A DNA stretch of 64,000 nucleotides from Myotis daubentonii (lineage: Eukaryota > Chordata > Mammalia > Chiroptera > Vespertilionidae): NCBI RefSeq assembly GCF_963259705.1, contig NC_081842.1:67158787-67222786 (forward strand). The letters are read 5' to 3'. The notes beneath the pieces are model-generated. The model did no database searches, was not told the origin of the DNA, and saw only the letters and a program-made list of their open reading frames with translations. Position numbers and translations under genes: made by a program. Positions 22,189-34,125 of this stretch are shown here, piece after piece. How positions within the stretch are numbered: position 1 is the first letter of the stretch; every line of letters starts with the position of its first letter.

Positions 22189-23572
22189 CTGGTAAAAAAA
22201 AAAAAGAACAAGGAAAAATGGATCAGATAGTAGGCTCTTCACCTCGCATCTGAACAGTTGTTCAAAAATGGTCCAAAATTAACTCTGGTTGCTGAATTTT
22301 CTTTCAGCAAGAACTAGAGCAGTGGTTCTCAATCTTGGCTGCACATTAGAATCACCTGGGAATCTTTTTAAAATCCTGATTTCTGGGCCTCATCCTCCGG
22401 AAATTCTGTTTCTTTGTTACTAATGTTGTGGCCCCACCCCATAACAAAGAAACAGAATTTCTGGAGGATGAGGCCCAGAAATCAGGATTTTAAAAAGATT
22501 CCCAGGTGATTCTAATGTGCAGCCAAGGTTGAGAACCACTGAACTAGAGGAAAACCTAACTCCCAAACCTTCACATCATCGAATATACCTTCTGGCTAAA
22601 CGTTCAAATTGGATGCAGTTGATAGCACTAATTGAGGCAAATGAGACTTCAGCCTCCCTGCTCAGTGAAGAAGGCTTGACCCTTTATTTGACACCCACGT
22701 GGCTCAACATGCCACAGACATATGAAGAAAACAGCTACGAAAATAGGAAGTCACGGTGTATTTTGGCTTGTATTTTCTAGCCAGTGAGAACTTGTTTTTT
22801 CTTAAATAGTCACCAAAGAGTATGTAGTTTAACAAAGAACATTGGACATTAGCAGAACTCTATAAAGCGATGTAATTAAGAGATTAAAGAATATAGGAAC
22901 AGAAATTTCACCTAAATACCAAGGGAACCATGTTACACTCAACAATAAACATCTCTCTGTGTTGATCACATATCACATCAGCTGCTGGGGACCTGTGTTT
23001 TCCAACAACCTATTCTATTCCCAAAGTAGTTCCTCAGTAACTGGATAACCATTTGCATTATGCCTCAGAGCTCACACAACCTCTGTCATGGTCATTGTCC
23101 CACTTTGCTATCTTGCAAGGTATAATTTTTGCAACCAAAATTGAGAACTCAATTTTCCTTGCACATCCTTATGGAAATGATCACTACTGAATAATATAAG
23201 TGGCTCCACTACTCTTGGCTACCAAACCAATCTTAGAAAATGGACCTTGGTCTGCTGTATACAAATCAATACTTTCTAGTAGCAAATATTTGCTGAGTGA
23301 AGAGCCAACTTCATGTGGTCTGAGAGAGCATAAGATCTTGAAATACACTAAGTGACCTTTTGTAGTATCACTAATACTTTTAGATTTATCATTTTCTTAC
23401 CTTTATTTTATTCTCAAGTATCTCTCAGCTGCCTTCTCAAGTCATGGCTGATGGCCCTCACTTACTGGGAACTAGAAATGGTCATATAGGGCCAAAGTGA
23501 GCTTTTGACTTCCCTTCCATTCCCCTGGGTCAGGTTTTTACAAGTAGCCAAGTTCTCATCACTCTCTCTTAC
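22189..23572 (-). other. SIDT1: SIDT1 intron 7
   Basis: GT-AG intron of 1384 bp. It contains the foldback hAT at 22320-22541, whose near end is 131 bp from the exon 8 acceptor. In the rest (22550-23570) I see nothing. Confidence 0.85.
22320..22541. mobile_element. Foldback MER20-like hAT element
   Basis: A 222-bp element with perfect 8-bp target duplication aactagag at 22312-22319 and 22542-22549. The left arm (cagtggttctcaatcttggc onward, about 100 bp) and the right arm are inverted copies with only two visible mismatches, around a spacer near ctaatgttgtggccccaccc. The ends fit MER20/MER5 hAT-Charlie elements, whose arms are normally far less alike. Confidence 0.85.
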
Positions 23573-23660
23573 CCTGGATGAAGAAAGATCCTCCGCAAGC
23601 ATAATCTTCAGGCTTTATCACAAACACCACGAAGAACTGCTCACCTGGAAAATCCTTCTT
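23573..23660 (-). CDS. SIDT1: SIDT1 exon 7: extracellular domain
   Basis: The 88-bp exon has acceptor tgtcttatgcag and donor gtaaga. It starts in phase 0 and encodes 29 residues (KKDFPGEQFFVVFVIKPEDY then ACGGSFFIQ) plus one base of a Glu codon. The alternating hydrophobic FFVVFVI run suggests a beta strand. ACGG holds a Cys likely to be disulphide-bonded in the family. This is one of the most conserved parts of the SID-1 extracellular domain. Confidence 0.96.
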
Positions 23661-23825
23661 CTGCATAAGACATAACAATCTTATGATATGTTCTTATGAT
23701 AAGAAAGATAGGCACCATATAAATAATGCCAATAGCCTATGTTTAATAATTTATACTTAAATATTTTTAAAAATTAATGAGCTTTATTTTAAAATTAACT
23801 ATATTAGATTTTTATTATTTTAAAA

Positions 23826-24248
23826 TCCTATATAATAAAAGCGTAATATGAAAATTGACTGAATGGTGGAATGACCAGTCGCTATGGTGCACACTGACCA
23901 CCAGGAGGCAGATGCTTAACGCAGGAGCTACCCTCTGGTGGTCAGTGTGCTTCCACAGGGGGAGTGCTGCTCATCCAGAAGCCAGGCTCATGGCTGGCTA
24001 GCGCAGTGGGGGTGGCAGGAGCCTCTCCTGCCTCCATTGCAGGTGGGTGGTAAGGAGCGAGGGGTCCTGGACTGCGAGAGCCTTGGACTGAGAGAGGGAT
24101 GTCAGACTGCTGGCTTAGGCCCCATCCCTGGGGGGTATCAGGCCTAAGTCGGCAGGCAGACATCTCCCGAGAGGGTGCAGGCCGGTCTGAGAGACAGTGC
24201 CCCCCACACCTCCACCCAGTGCACAAATGTCATGCACCGGGCCGCTAG
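23826..24248 (+). mobile_element. Helitron (HeliBat-type, non-autonomous)
   Basis: Starts TCCTATATAATAAAAGCG after A. Ends with the hairpin region gtgcacaaatgtcatgcacc then gggccgCTAG before T. The interior shares the accaccaggaggcag block. No coding capacity. Confidence 0.94.
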
Positions 24249-24639
24249 TCTAATGATAAATGACTTTCCTAAAAGTCATATGGTCAGCAGTTAAATAAAT
24301 AGTTTAGTTTAGGGAGGCAAAGATAAGCCAGGAGACTCGCGTTAGTCCTGGCTTTGACTTTCTCTAAGTTCGCTTCTTTGTGTACCAGTTTCCTTATCCA
24401 TGAATGGAGCATGCTTGGGAAGATGATCTTTTAAGGTCCATTCTATCTCTACAACTCTGTTTTCTCTTAACATCCCAAAATTTCTGGTATCTCTGAGAAA
24501 ATGGCTAAAGACAGAATCATGGGCCAAAGGAGAAGTAACAATTTATTGCCAAACATACAATTACCATTGAAATAAAAATTTAATTACAAATGTCAAAATG
24601 GCAAACTGCTGCACAAATATGGTCCATATTCCTTTAAAT

Positions 24640-24945
24640 GTTTTTAATATTAAATTTCTTGGGTTGACATTGGTTAATAGGACCACATAGGTTTTAAGTG
24701 TACATTTCTATGATACATGATCTGTATATTGCATTGTGTGTCTACCACCCAAAGTCAAATCATTTTCTGTCACCAAATATTTGTCTTCCTTTATTCCTCT
24801 ATCACCCCATATTCCTTAAGGCTGTCCATTCTGCCCAGCTAAAGTCCTCTTTTTTTTTAAGTCCTCTTTTTCTTACTATTATTGATACAAATTCTTCTTC
24901 TACATTTAATTGCTCTCAATGGATGAGATAACCTTACCCTAAATT
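24640..24945 (-). repeat. L1 3' end fragment
   Basis: Reverse L1 3' UTR phrases: ttgacattggttaataggac, ttctatgatacatgatctgt and ttccttaaggctgtcca. Confidence 0.6.
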
Positions 24946-25120
24946 TGCATCACCCATTGAGTAGATTGAAATATTCTGCCTTTACCTTTCTAGGCAGCCT
25001 GTCAGATATATATGTCCCATTGCATTATGGGTTCCCAAGATTCCCTAGGGGGCATGGGGCATCTGGCAGTAGCATTGTCTGGGATCACCCAAGTTTTGAT
25101 TTCTTGCATGTCAATCTTTC

Positions 25121-25430
25121 TTCCTTTCTTTTTAAAATATATTTTTATTGATTTCAGAGAGGAAAAGTGGATTTGTTTTGAGAATCCCAAACGCACAAAA
25201 TCATGGGTTGATCCATGTCAACCATCAACATCAGAGAGGAAGGGGGAGAGAGAGAGAGAGAAAGAGAGAGAGAAACATCAATGATGAGAGAGAATCATTG
25301 ATTGGCTGCCTCCTGAACACCCCACACTGGGGATCAAGCCTGCAACCTGGGAATGTGCCCTGACCTGGAATCAAACTGTGACTCCTGGTTCATAGGTCAA
25401 TGTTCAACCACTGAGCCATGCCGGCCGGGC
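25121..25430 (-). mobile_element. Ves SINE with internal 66-bp insert
   Basis: Reverse-oriented SINE (tail ttaaaatatatttttattga, head ccactgagccatgccggc) with target duplication tcaatctttc / tcaatctttt at 25111-25120 and 25431-25440. The SINE is longer than its relatives: 25165-25230 is foreign to the family and is bracketed by tcagagaggaa at 25154-25164 and 25231-25241. Confidence 0.85.
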
Positions 25431-25570
25431 TCAATCTTTTTTTTTTAAAACCAATTGGAAATGGAAGAGATCCAAGGCACACAGTGAATGGCATTCCCTT
25501 TGAATGCTGCTCCAGTAGGTAAACTGACACACTGTCATCAATAATGGTGACCACAGAAGTGACGTCTCAC

Positions 25571-25654
25571 CTGTAGTGTGATGGCAGCTTTCTTGGTCAT
25601 GGACTGATAGACACCATTAAATTCCACATTGTGGTCAAGATCATACACTGGGCA
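25571..25654 (-). CDS. SIDT1: SIDT1 exon 6: extracellular domain
   Basis: The 84-bp, 28-codon exon is in phase 0 at both ends, with acceptor gtacattacag and donor gtgaga. It encodes [20 protein letters not shown] then KKAAITLQ. Its initial Cys follows the IM that ends exon 5. It is a beta-rich piece of the extracellular domain, and the residues match SIDT1 as I know it. Confidence 0.96.
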
Positions 25655-26528
25655 CTGTAATGTACATGAGGGGTAAAAAGGAAATCATCACTAACATCAT
25701 ATCATGTTATGCTTCACATACTATGCACACAGAGTGGAGTTCCTTACTAAGCCATAGACCATAAAAGTTTCCCCCCAGAACAGTCATGAGACAGTTCCCT
25801 AAAACTTGGTGCTTGTCCTCTGAAGTCTAGGTCTCTTTATACGGAAGAGAACTGAAAAGTTGTCCTAAGGTTTCTAATACCTTTTCACTTTTTAAATTAA
25901 CACCTGATAGAAAGGGCCTAATGTTACAATAAAATTTTTTAAATTACATTTATTGAGGTAACAGTGGTTAATAACATTGTATAAATCTTAGGTGTACAAC
26001 ATTATAAACTCTATCGTATACTCTATTGCATGCTCACCATCAAAAGCCTAGTTCTTTCCTTAGCATATATTTGACCCCCTTACCCAATTCACTCTTTTCC
26101 CTACCCGCTTCCCATTCCATTGTCTGTACCTATGAATTTGTTTTTGTTTTATTAGTTGTTTGTTACTTTTTTGTTTTCTATTCCACATGTGAGCGAAATC
26201 AGAAAGTTTTTGTCATTTTAAAAACTTAGAACAAGTGGTAGGCCTCTATTTTTTCTCCTGTAGTCCACAACTTCGTCTTCCTTGTACTTTGTCATGATCA
26301 TCCCTCCTTCCCTGCCTCCTTTTATCCCTTTGTTTATTTTGGTGAGGAGTCAACTATTTTCTGTTGCTCCAAACCAATGTCTGCATACATTGACTGCCCG
26401 AGATGCTGTTCTTAGTATTTAGCAGTTTTTCAGGAGATACACAGACATATCCTCCACCCTTCTCTCTCATTTATCCTGAGACAATATAATGCTCCACACT
26501 GGAAAGTTGACAAGTTATTAAGACTCAC
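25655..26528 (-). other. SIDT1: SIDT1 intron 5
   Basis: GT-AG intron of 874 bp. A reverse L1 3' fragment covers about 25935-26225. I recognise nothing else. Confidence 0.85.
25935..26225 (-). repeat. L1 3' end fragment
   Basis: Reverse L1: tttattgaggtaacagtggt, aacattgtataaatcttagg and tctgtacctatgaatttgtt. Confidence 0.65.
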
Positions 26529-26630
26529 CATGATATTCTGGACGGAGACAACAGAACATGGATAAGCCACTTTAGATACAACTTTAATGATAACTGAGTC
26601 CACATCTTCAGGAAATTTGTATAGAAAATA
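26529..26630 (-). CDS. SIDT1: SIDT1 exon 5: extracellular domain
   Basis: The 102-bp, 34-codon exon is in phase 0 at both ends, with acceptor ttcttattctcag and donor gtgagt. It encodes YFLYKFPEDVDSVIIKVVSK then VAYPCSVVSVQNIM. Alternating hydrophobic residues (VIIKVV) indicate beta strands, and YPCS carries a probable disulphide Cys. As a symmetric exon it could be skipped without changing frame. Confidence 0.96.
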
Positions 26631-26880
26631 CTGAGAATAAGAAAAATATTTGTTAACCTTAAGAAATGTTTACAGTCATGGACTCAAACTATTTTCACAT
26701 GAGTAGGATCATTTTCTCTAATATTAAGCACAAAGTTTAGATGCACATCTCAGTAAACCTCTATGAATTCAGTCAGCCATTCATCTCACAAGTATTGAGC
26801 AACTTCTCTCTTCGGGACTTTGTGCCAGAGATTAGGACTATATCAGTGAGTAAAAAAAAAGTAGGCATTTCATACAATAT

Positions 26881-27030
26881 TGCCGGTCAGGGCACATGCC
26901 TGGGTTGTGGCTCGATCCCCAGTAGGAGGTGTGCAGGAGGCAGTCAATCAATGTTTCTTTTTCACAGATGTTGCTATCTCTCTATCCCTCTCCCTTCCTC
27001 TCAAAGCAATAAAACTTTTTTTTTTTTAAA
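26881..27030 (+). mobile_element. Ves SINE, 5'-truncated
   Basis: Begins inside the element at ccggtcagggcacatgcctg and runs through aggaggcagtcaatcaatgt to the A-rich tail aataaaacttt. The tRNA-like head is missing. Confidence 0.85.
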
Positions 27031-27973
27031 GAAGATCTCTCAACCTTTGAATTAGGGATATGTGAGATGTAATATGAGGCAATATTTACTTCCATATGTT
27101 CATTTTGAAATATGAGGCTCCATCTTGTAAAGCAGGTAAGCCTGTTTTTCAAGAATCTTAACCAGCTTCCTACTGGCAAGAATTAGCAATAAATCCACCC
27201 TTCTCCTAGTTTTTTTTTCTAAATAATTCATTTTTCTGTCTGGAATAAAGTGGGAGGACATTTAGATTCAAAGACAAAACTTTACATCCAGCCCCTGAAA
27301 TATATGTTCTCAATTTGGAGCAGGCTAAGATGTCTCTAAAAGTATTTAGATTCTGACATATCATCAGAATCAGGAAATATAATAGAAAGAGGTAATACTG
27401 TTTACCTAATTAGATTATAAATCCCCTGAAAAAATTATTAACTCTAACTTTTAAAGGTGTTACTAATAATGAAGAAAGGGGACTTCTGCCCAATAATTAT
27501 AAATATGGTAACTGGTTGAGAAACTTGACATAAAGTACGTGCTTAAGGTTTTGAGGGGGCCAACCAAAACAAGCCCATATTTTAGGACTCTAATAAATCT
27601 ATCACTTTAAAGGCAAGGCAAAATATGTCAAAACTTAATTTTGCATAGCAACATCCTCTTTACTAACCTTATTCTGAAAACCAGAGCAATAAGAATAGAA
27701 TGTTTTTCAATAACCCAAGGCCTTCTCAAGATTAAGGACTGTCATTAACACTGCTATTTGGAAATCTGTTCACACCTTGTAATAGATAGCAATACTCCTA
27801 AGAACCGACCTCATTTTGCATTTTCATTTTGATTCAAATTCATATAATACAGGGCTCTTCCAAAGGTGAATCCTCTAGAATTACCAAGAGGTGTTCTTGG
27901 TTCTTAGGGAAACCAACCTTTGTAACTCAAGAGCATCATTATGATTACTGTTAGCAATAATGAGCAACATATA

Positions 27974-28154
27974 CGCTGAGTGGCCAGATTATTATCACCA
28001 CCCCATCAGTACAATGAAGTGAATTAGTTATGCAAATAATAATAATAATAATAAAACCTTGAGAGTGTTTGCTTAGGAAGTTTTCAGTATTCAGTATTTT
28101 TAGAAGTGTCAATGAGTACTGATGGGATGGTCATAATAATCTGGCCACTCAGTG
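27974..28154. mobile_element. Tc1/mariner-type MITE
   Basis: A 181-bp element flanked by TA dinucleotides. Its terminal inverted repeats of about 39 bp (ctgagtggccagattattat and its complement ataataatctggccactcag) show about three mismatches. The interior carries an (ATA)n run. No transposase. Confidence 0.85.
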
Positions 28155-28252
28155 TACATGCATATTATAGGGTTGGTTTTGTGCAAGCAGTAGACAACTA
28201 CAGAAACCTTAATATTATGTTTTTGACCCTTGCCTTGATAATCTACTTTTTT

Positions 28253-28467
28253 AAAAAATATATTTTTATTGATTTCAAAGAGGAAGGGAGAGGGAGAGAG
28301 AGATAGAAACATTAATGATGAGAGAGAATCATTGATTGGCTGCTTCCTGCATGGCCTCTACTGGCGATCCAGCCTGCAACCTTGGCATGTGCCCATGACT
28401 GGAATCAAACCTGGGACCCTTCAGTCCTCAGGCCAATGCTCTGTCCACTGAGCCAAACCAGTTAGGG
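28253..28467 (-). mobile_element. Ves SINE
   Basis: Reverse-oriented with tail aaaaaatatatttttattga and head ccactgagccaaaccagtta. Target duplication tgataatctactttttt / tgataacctatttttta at 28236-28252 and 28468-28484, with mismatches. Confidence 0.93.
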
Positions 28468-30215
28468 TGATAACCTATTTTTTATCAGAAATAAGCAAAT
28501 AACAAGTACCCAAAGCCATGACTGGAATTTAGGCCAAAAATCATCCTCTTGGAGCCTGATTACCTGCCCAGTTTCTGTAACCTGCGTTTGTCTACAAGAA
28601 TAGAGGCAGACAGTGATGATGAAGGTTGTCTGAGAATGCGCAATAGTTTGGGTGAGTTTATAGGAATGGAAAATCCTTTCTACAGTGGGAGAGGATATAG
28701 AATTCAGGCCAAAATGGGAACAATTAATAACAAATGAGTCTTTTATAGATCTTGAAGAGTTTCTATTTTGTTTTATCAGTTTGTTCTAAGTACATTTTAT
28801 TCTACTTTGGGGTTTATAGACAAACTACTTAGGCTTTAGTATTTACACACCCTTTTAAAAGAAAACGAAGCCGTAATATATAATCATCACTGATTTTCAG
28901 TCCACAAACTGAAAGTGCATTACAGCATTCACTGTATCATATTTACTATAACTCTGAACAGGACTATTAGAGTATACTCATTCTGCAAGGTTTTTCCTCC
29001 CTTTCTAGCTATCTCCCATAGCACCTATTAACTAGTGCTTTCAAATATTTCATGAATTAACTAGCCAATAAATGTTGAGGGCAGTGGTTTGCGAGCCTGT
29101 AGTCCTCTTCCATCACTGGGTGGCAGTAGGTAGGCACTATGGAGGCTGAGAAATTTATCAAGAAATGTGTGGGAGTCAGCTCATACGGATTTGTGGAGCT
29201 GATTGTATACATCTCTCCCCAACTCTGTGTTCAATGACATCACCTTGGCATCTTGAAGTTGATCGTGATGAAGGTATTTATGCCACAGACATGGGCAAAT
29301 TTTACAAATCAGGGTTTTTTTCCTCCCTCTAAAAATTAGTTGCTAAATATTTATCATCACACAGTGGTTGTAACAGATTTACAAAAGAGTCCATTTACTG
29401 TGTTAATCCTAGTTTTAGTACATACAAGACAAAAATTAAGTAGCCATTTGTGACTAAAACTGTATTACAGCCTGCAGAAGATTTACAATAAATATCAGCA
29501 CATTCAATAAATCTGTTTTAAACTATTGCCTAAACTTTACTTCTTCAGAATCCATGAAAGAAAAAAAAAGAAAGGTAGCCAGAAGTGTCACCAGAAAAGC
29601 AGTTTAAATAATGAAAATTTTCATGTGTTTATTCTATATATAATTATAGTTTAATGGAGAGCACAACACAAATATCTAATTTTATTATAATTTTTTCAGC
29701 ATCCCTGTTCTCTCTTTACGTAGGAGAAACTAATTTATTCATCCACAACACTGTAGAAATTAAAATCTGTTTTATTTTATTGTATCTCCAGGAGAATTAA
29801 GCATTTGTGTATCCATTTAGTGTTGGCCTTCTACTTCTCTGTCCCTCACCCCCATCCTGATTATAAAAGGTCCATGAGGGCAGAAGTTGCATCTTTCCCT
29901 TTTTCATCCTGCTCTTCCCACCACCAAGTACAGTTTAACACTGTTTGGTACATAGTAGGCACATAGTAGACCTGCTAAATGAAAATTGAGCCAAGGAATA
30001 TCTACAAATATCATGCCTCCCATTTCACATCAATTCAGGTGATAAGATTAAATGTTGTGTCCAAAGTTCTAGTGACATGAATAACATTCCAAAAATACAA
30101 ATACATCTTAAGCTGTGAAATACGAAGGAGAATACCACTTGCTGACTCCACCTATTACCATAGTAACACTATGGGTAACACTAATAGAATCATAACCTTG
30201 ACACCCTTCACTTAC

Positions 30216-30261
30216 CTGAGGTTGAGAGGGGCTGGCAGTGAAGTGAAAGGCAACATTTGTC
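30216..30261 (-). CDS. SIDT1: SIDT1 exon 4: extracellular domain
   Basis: A 46-bp micro-exon with acceptor catttctcag and donor gtaag. One base completes a Gln codon from exon 3, then TNVAFHFTASPSQPQ follows, ending in phase 0. The strand VAFHFTA is typical of the beta-sandwich ectodomain. Skipping would shift the frame. Confidence 0.95.
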
Positions 30262-30857
30262 CTGAGAAATGTAAGTGGGAGAAGGGAAAATGAGAGGAAA
30301 ACATAATAAATTAGCAAGCAAAAGTTATTTATTTAAAAGAAAGCCATCTTAAACCAGATGCTAGGAAAGCCTTATCCTTTGTGAAGGGAAGTCTGTTCTC
30401 ATCAAACTTAGAAAGTAAACTGCATGGAAATTTGCTAACTTCAACTCTCAGGAAAGACCAAATTGGGGAGGGAGTCAATTTTATGCCTTTAAATACCCAT
30501 GAAGTCATACCTATACAAGTACGTACTTTGTTTACGTTTGCCTTTGGATTTTCTTAAGATATTATAATCAAGCACAGGGTTTAGGTGTTAGAAGTGGGCT
30601 GAAAGAGGAAGAGAAGATGGGAGGTTCTTTTCAACAATGAAGATAACACCTCAAAATAATTTTGATGTAACCATGGGAAAAGATCATTTTTGTAAAAAAT
30701 GTGGTGAATAGATAATCGCCATTGGACAGTCCCTAGGAATAGGAGCATACTCTCCCTGCCCACAAGTATTTCCCCAATTGTCTGCCACACCAGCTGAAAT
30801 TCTCCTCCAAGATTTTGTCCTCTTTGGGTTAGGCACTGCCTTCAGGATCTCTTTTAC

Positions 30858-31174
30858 TACCTATCTATATGAAAGCCTAAACAACCATCCAACTGTTTGA
30901 CTGCCTGACCGGTAGCTATGATGCTCACTGACCACCTGGGAACAGATGCTCAATGCAGGAGCTGCCAAGCTGTGGTGATTTGGCAACTGCGGTTCTCAGG
31001 TGATGCACCCAGAACCAGAGAGAAGGAAGGTTGATTCTGGGGTGCGTCACCTGAGAACCATCCTCTTACAATCCGGACTCCTTGGGGGATGTCAGAGACC
31101 TGGTTTTGGCCCGATCCCTGCAGGCGAGGCTGAGAGACCCCACCGGTGCACGAATCTGTGCACTGGGCCTCTAG
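30858..31174 (+). mobile_element. Helitron, degenerate
   Basis: The 3' end is clear: ggtgcacgaatctgtgcact then gggcctCTAG before T. The 5' end is only weakly recognisable (ctatctatatgaaagcctaa). The interior has gaggaa-free unique sequence with the inverted pair ctgcggttctcaggtgatgc / gcgtcacctgagaacc. Confidence 0.8.
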
Positions 31175-32694
31175 TTGATTATAAAATCTTGAGTTATCCC
31201 AAAGGCGAAATTGTCTATGGCAGTAAATAGCAAATAGCACCAAAATAATATAATGGAGTTATTTTTTCTCCAGGTGATAATTTGCTGTGAATTATTGGAT
31301 TAGGTTCTTTCATTCTTCTGTGAAATACAGCAATGGTCCAGCGCAGAGGAAAGGAGAGACTGGGGAGCGTGCAGATAGCACACATTTGTGGCACAGAGTG
31401 CTGTCTGGAATGAACGTATGTGAAACAGTCCAAGAGGCTGGAAAACACAAAGACAAGTTTGGTCCTCGATTACAGTTTTGCTTTAGCCTTTTATTTGTGG
31501 TGGGTTTTGCCTCATCTTAGCCATGAAGATCACTCATACAAACCCACACCACACTCTCAGTGTCCGCACCTGGGGAATGGCATGCCCTCAACCCTCCAAT
31601 GTGGCTTGCATTTCTGGGAATCTGAACCTGAACTTCTCCTGAGGTCCCTCCCCAGATTCATAGCCTGGTGCTCTCTAAATAGTCTTTCTGTCCACTCCTA
31701 ATTTTCCTTTTATAAAAATTAAATAGTTTTAAACAATTGTGTTAAAGATTCCTTTAGAAAGGGCATGCCAAAACATTTAAGAAATTTATAATTGGAGGTG
31801 TTGTTTAAAAGTCATAAAATTTGAGCACTATTTCTAAATGACCAGCAATTTAGGCTGTTGACAGACTGGGCTCAGAATTCAGCAATGGATGCAATTTTTA
31901 CATATCCACACTCAACAGAAATAACCTTCAGTGTTGAGGATTGATTCTGCTGAAGTACAGTTGAGAGCTTGTGGCCTTAAGTCACCTAAAGAGCCACAAA
32001 GTCAGTGTCAAGTCCAGTTGTGTATGTGCTCCTGAGATGCCATGGCCGGCCGGAGTGAGAACCCACAGTGCTGTGTGTGCCAGGTAGCGCCCTCTTGGTG
32101 TGGGGAGTGCCATCTGCCGTTACCAGGGCAACCATTCTGTTCATTGCCAGGTCAGGGGAACAAAAAGGACACTGATTTTCTTGGCTAGCAACACACATCA
32201 TGAAATATCCAGAAGGAACCAGATTCCTTTGGCCAGAAATACGTTTTTATATTCCTCCCTATCACTTGAATTCCAGTTGTAATGGAATGTATGAGTATTG
32301 ATCTGAATTTTCTGAGTTTTTTTTCTTGTTATTTATTTTTTCTTTACCAGTACAACACACACAAACAGTTAACACACATTGTTTTCGTTAAGATTGTCAC
32401 ATTTAAGTGATCCCTTTCTCATGGAGTCAACAGTGTGTGTAAAACAAACATCGCGTCTATTACACATGGAAAGTTCTGCTTCCTTCCCCATAGGCTCTGA
32501 CGGGGGCGGGGGGAGGTTTGTTTTTATCAAGGGTCATTACCCAACAGAACAAAGTCAGTTGCCGACTCAAGTGCACCTTTAATTTTAGAAAGAGAAGTAT
32601 AAAAACTCCATCTTATTTGTTTTAAACCCAGGAAATAAATGATTATTCAGTAAGTATAAGAAAAACTGAAAACTGACTTAGTTCCTTTGTTTTG

Positions 32695-32930
32695 GCTAGT
32701 TTGAGGAAGAGGGGGAAGAGAAAAGGGACAGATGGAATCAAGAGAGATGAGCATGCAGATAAGACAGAAGAAGAGGGAGGCTCATGGGGAAGATAAGAGA
32801 AATATATACAGGGGAGTAATCACACAGAAGAAAAGGGAAAGGGGGATGGGAAGAAAGGGTGAGAGAGAAGTAAGGACAAAAGCTAAGTGGTTTTTGAGGT
32901 GAGTACCAGAGAGGACTGTGAGAGTCAGGG
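32695..32930. repeat. Purine-rich tract
   Basis: Long GA-rich sequence such as ggaagagggggaagagaaaa; pyrimidine-rich on the SIDT1 transcript. Not a regular tandem repeat. Confidence 0.7.
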
Positions 32931-33039
32931 CATATTATCTACTTTATGATAGCAAGCCCCTTTCACAGGTCAGAGAAGGCGTTCTAAACCCCTGCTTTGT
33001 TGTAGAAGGAAATTATACCCTATTATTCACTGTACTATG

Positions 33040-33785
33040 GACTTGAGAATATCACTTCCTCTTATCTGCTTACTGCCATCTGTCAGGAACTCCCTTTGCT
33101 TACCCAACCCTCCCCTACCGATGCTCCAGTCCACTGTAACCCTCCACCCCATCGCTCTAGTGTAAGTATAGACTTTGCACATATGCGCTAAATCCTATAC
33201 TTCCTTCCCTTCTCTGGGACTTTGCTTCTACAAAATCCACTTTTATTTGCCTTTCTACCCTTTGGTTTATAAATATATTCTAGTCTCAACCATTTTCAAA
33301 ATAAATAACAAACAAAAACAACCCAACAATAACCCTTCGTTTTCCTTGTATTTCCCTTCTTTGATGTTATTCTATATCCTCCCTCTCCTTCACAAACCAG
33401 CTTCTTAAGAGTGTTTTACTTGCATCTTTCATTCATTCTATCCTCTTCCCACTGCTATCAGGATCCTTTTCTACCTTAAAACATATCAAGACCCCTTTCT
33501 CAGCATTTCCCTGAAGTTGCCTTTGCTAAAGGTAACAGTCACTTCCTAACGGCTGAATCTAGTGACTACTCGTGACATTTGACACTGACAACCACTCCTG
33601 GTCTTGAAACTTTCCTACCTTGGGCTCTGTGGGTTTTCTTCCACACATTTGACTGTGCCTACTCAGCTTCTTTTGATAGTTCCTTTTTCTCAGACAATTC
33701 CTTAAATGAGAGTGTTATCCATAAGCCTGTTTTTGATCTCCTCATTTTCCTTAGCCACATACATTTTCATATATACCAGCATATA
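33040..33785 (+). repeat. L2 internal sequence
   Basis: gtgacatttgacactgacaa, ccactcctggtcttgaaact, gtgttatccataagcctg and neighbouring phrases follow the L2 ORF2 layout. It is highly diverged and has no intact frame. Confidence 0.5.
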
Positions 33786-33801
33786 CACACAAATATATAT
33801 A

Positions 33802-34125
33802 CTAGAGGCCCAGTGCATGACATTTGTGCACATTTGTCCCTCAGCCCGGCCTGTGCCCTCTCACAGTCTGGGACCCCTCGGTGGACATCCCCCAAGGGTT
33901 CCTTAGCACTGCTGCAGAGGCGGGAGAGGCTCCTGCCACTGCCGCTGTGCTCGCCAGCGGTGAGCTGGGCTTCTGGCTGAGCAGCCCTCCCCCTGTGGGA
34001 GTGCACTGACCACCAGGGGGCAGCTCCTGCGTTGAGTGTCTTCCCCCTAGTGGCCAGTGTGCATCATAGCAACTGGTTGTTCTGCTGTTCGGTAGAGTTG
34101 CATATTAGGGTTTTATTATGTAGGA
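33802..34125 (-). mobile_element. Helitron (reverse)
   Basis: On the minus strand it starts TCCTACATAATAAAACCC after A (34126 side) and ends gggcctCTAG before T at 33801. The gtgcac-type hairpin is partly decayed. The block ccaccagggggcag is shared with the other copies. Confidence 0.92.

Larger units (their letters stand above)
23661..25570 (-). other. SIDT1: SIDT1 intron 6
   Basis: GT-AG intron of 1910 bp with a Helitron (23826-24248), an old L1 3' piece and a Ves SINE. The Helitron starts only 165 bp upstream of exon 7. Confidence 0.85.
26631..30215 (-). other. SIDT1: SIDT1 intron 4
   Basis: GT-AG intron of 3585 bp with a truncated plus-strand Ves SINE, a mariner-type MITE and a full Ves SINE. 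In 27040-27960 and 28490-30215 I see only AT-rich unique-looking sequence, plus an L2-like stretch near 29860-29985 (aggtccatgagggcagaagt). Confidence 0.85.
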
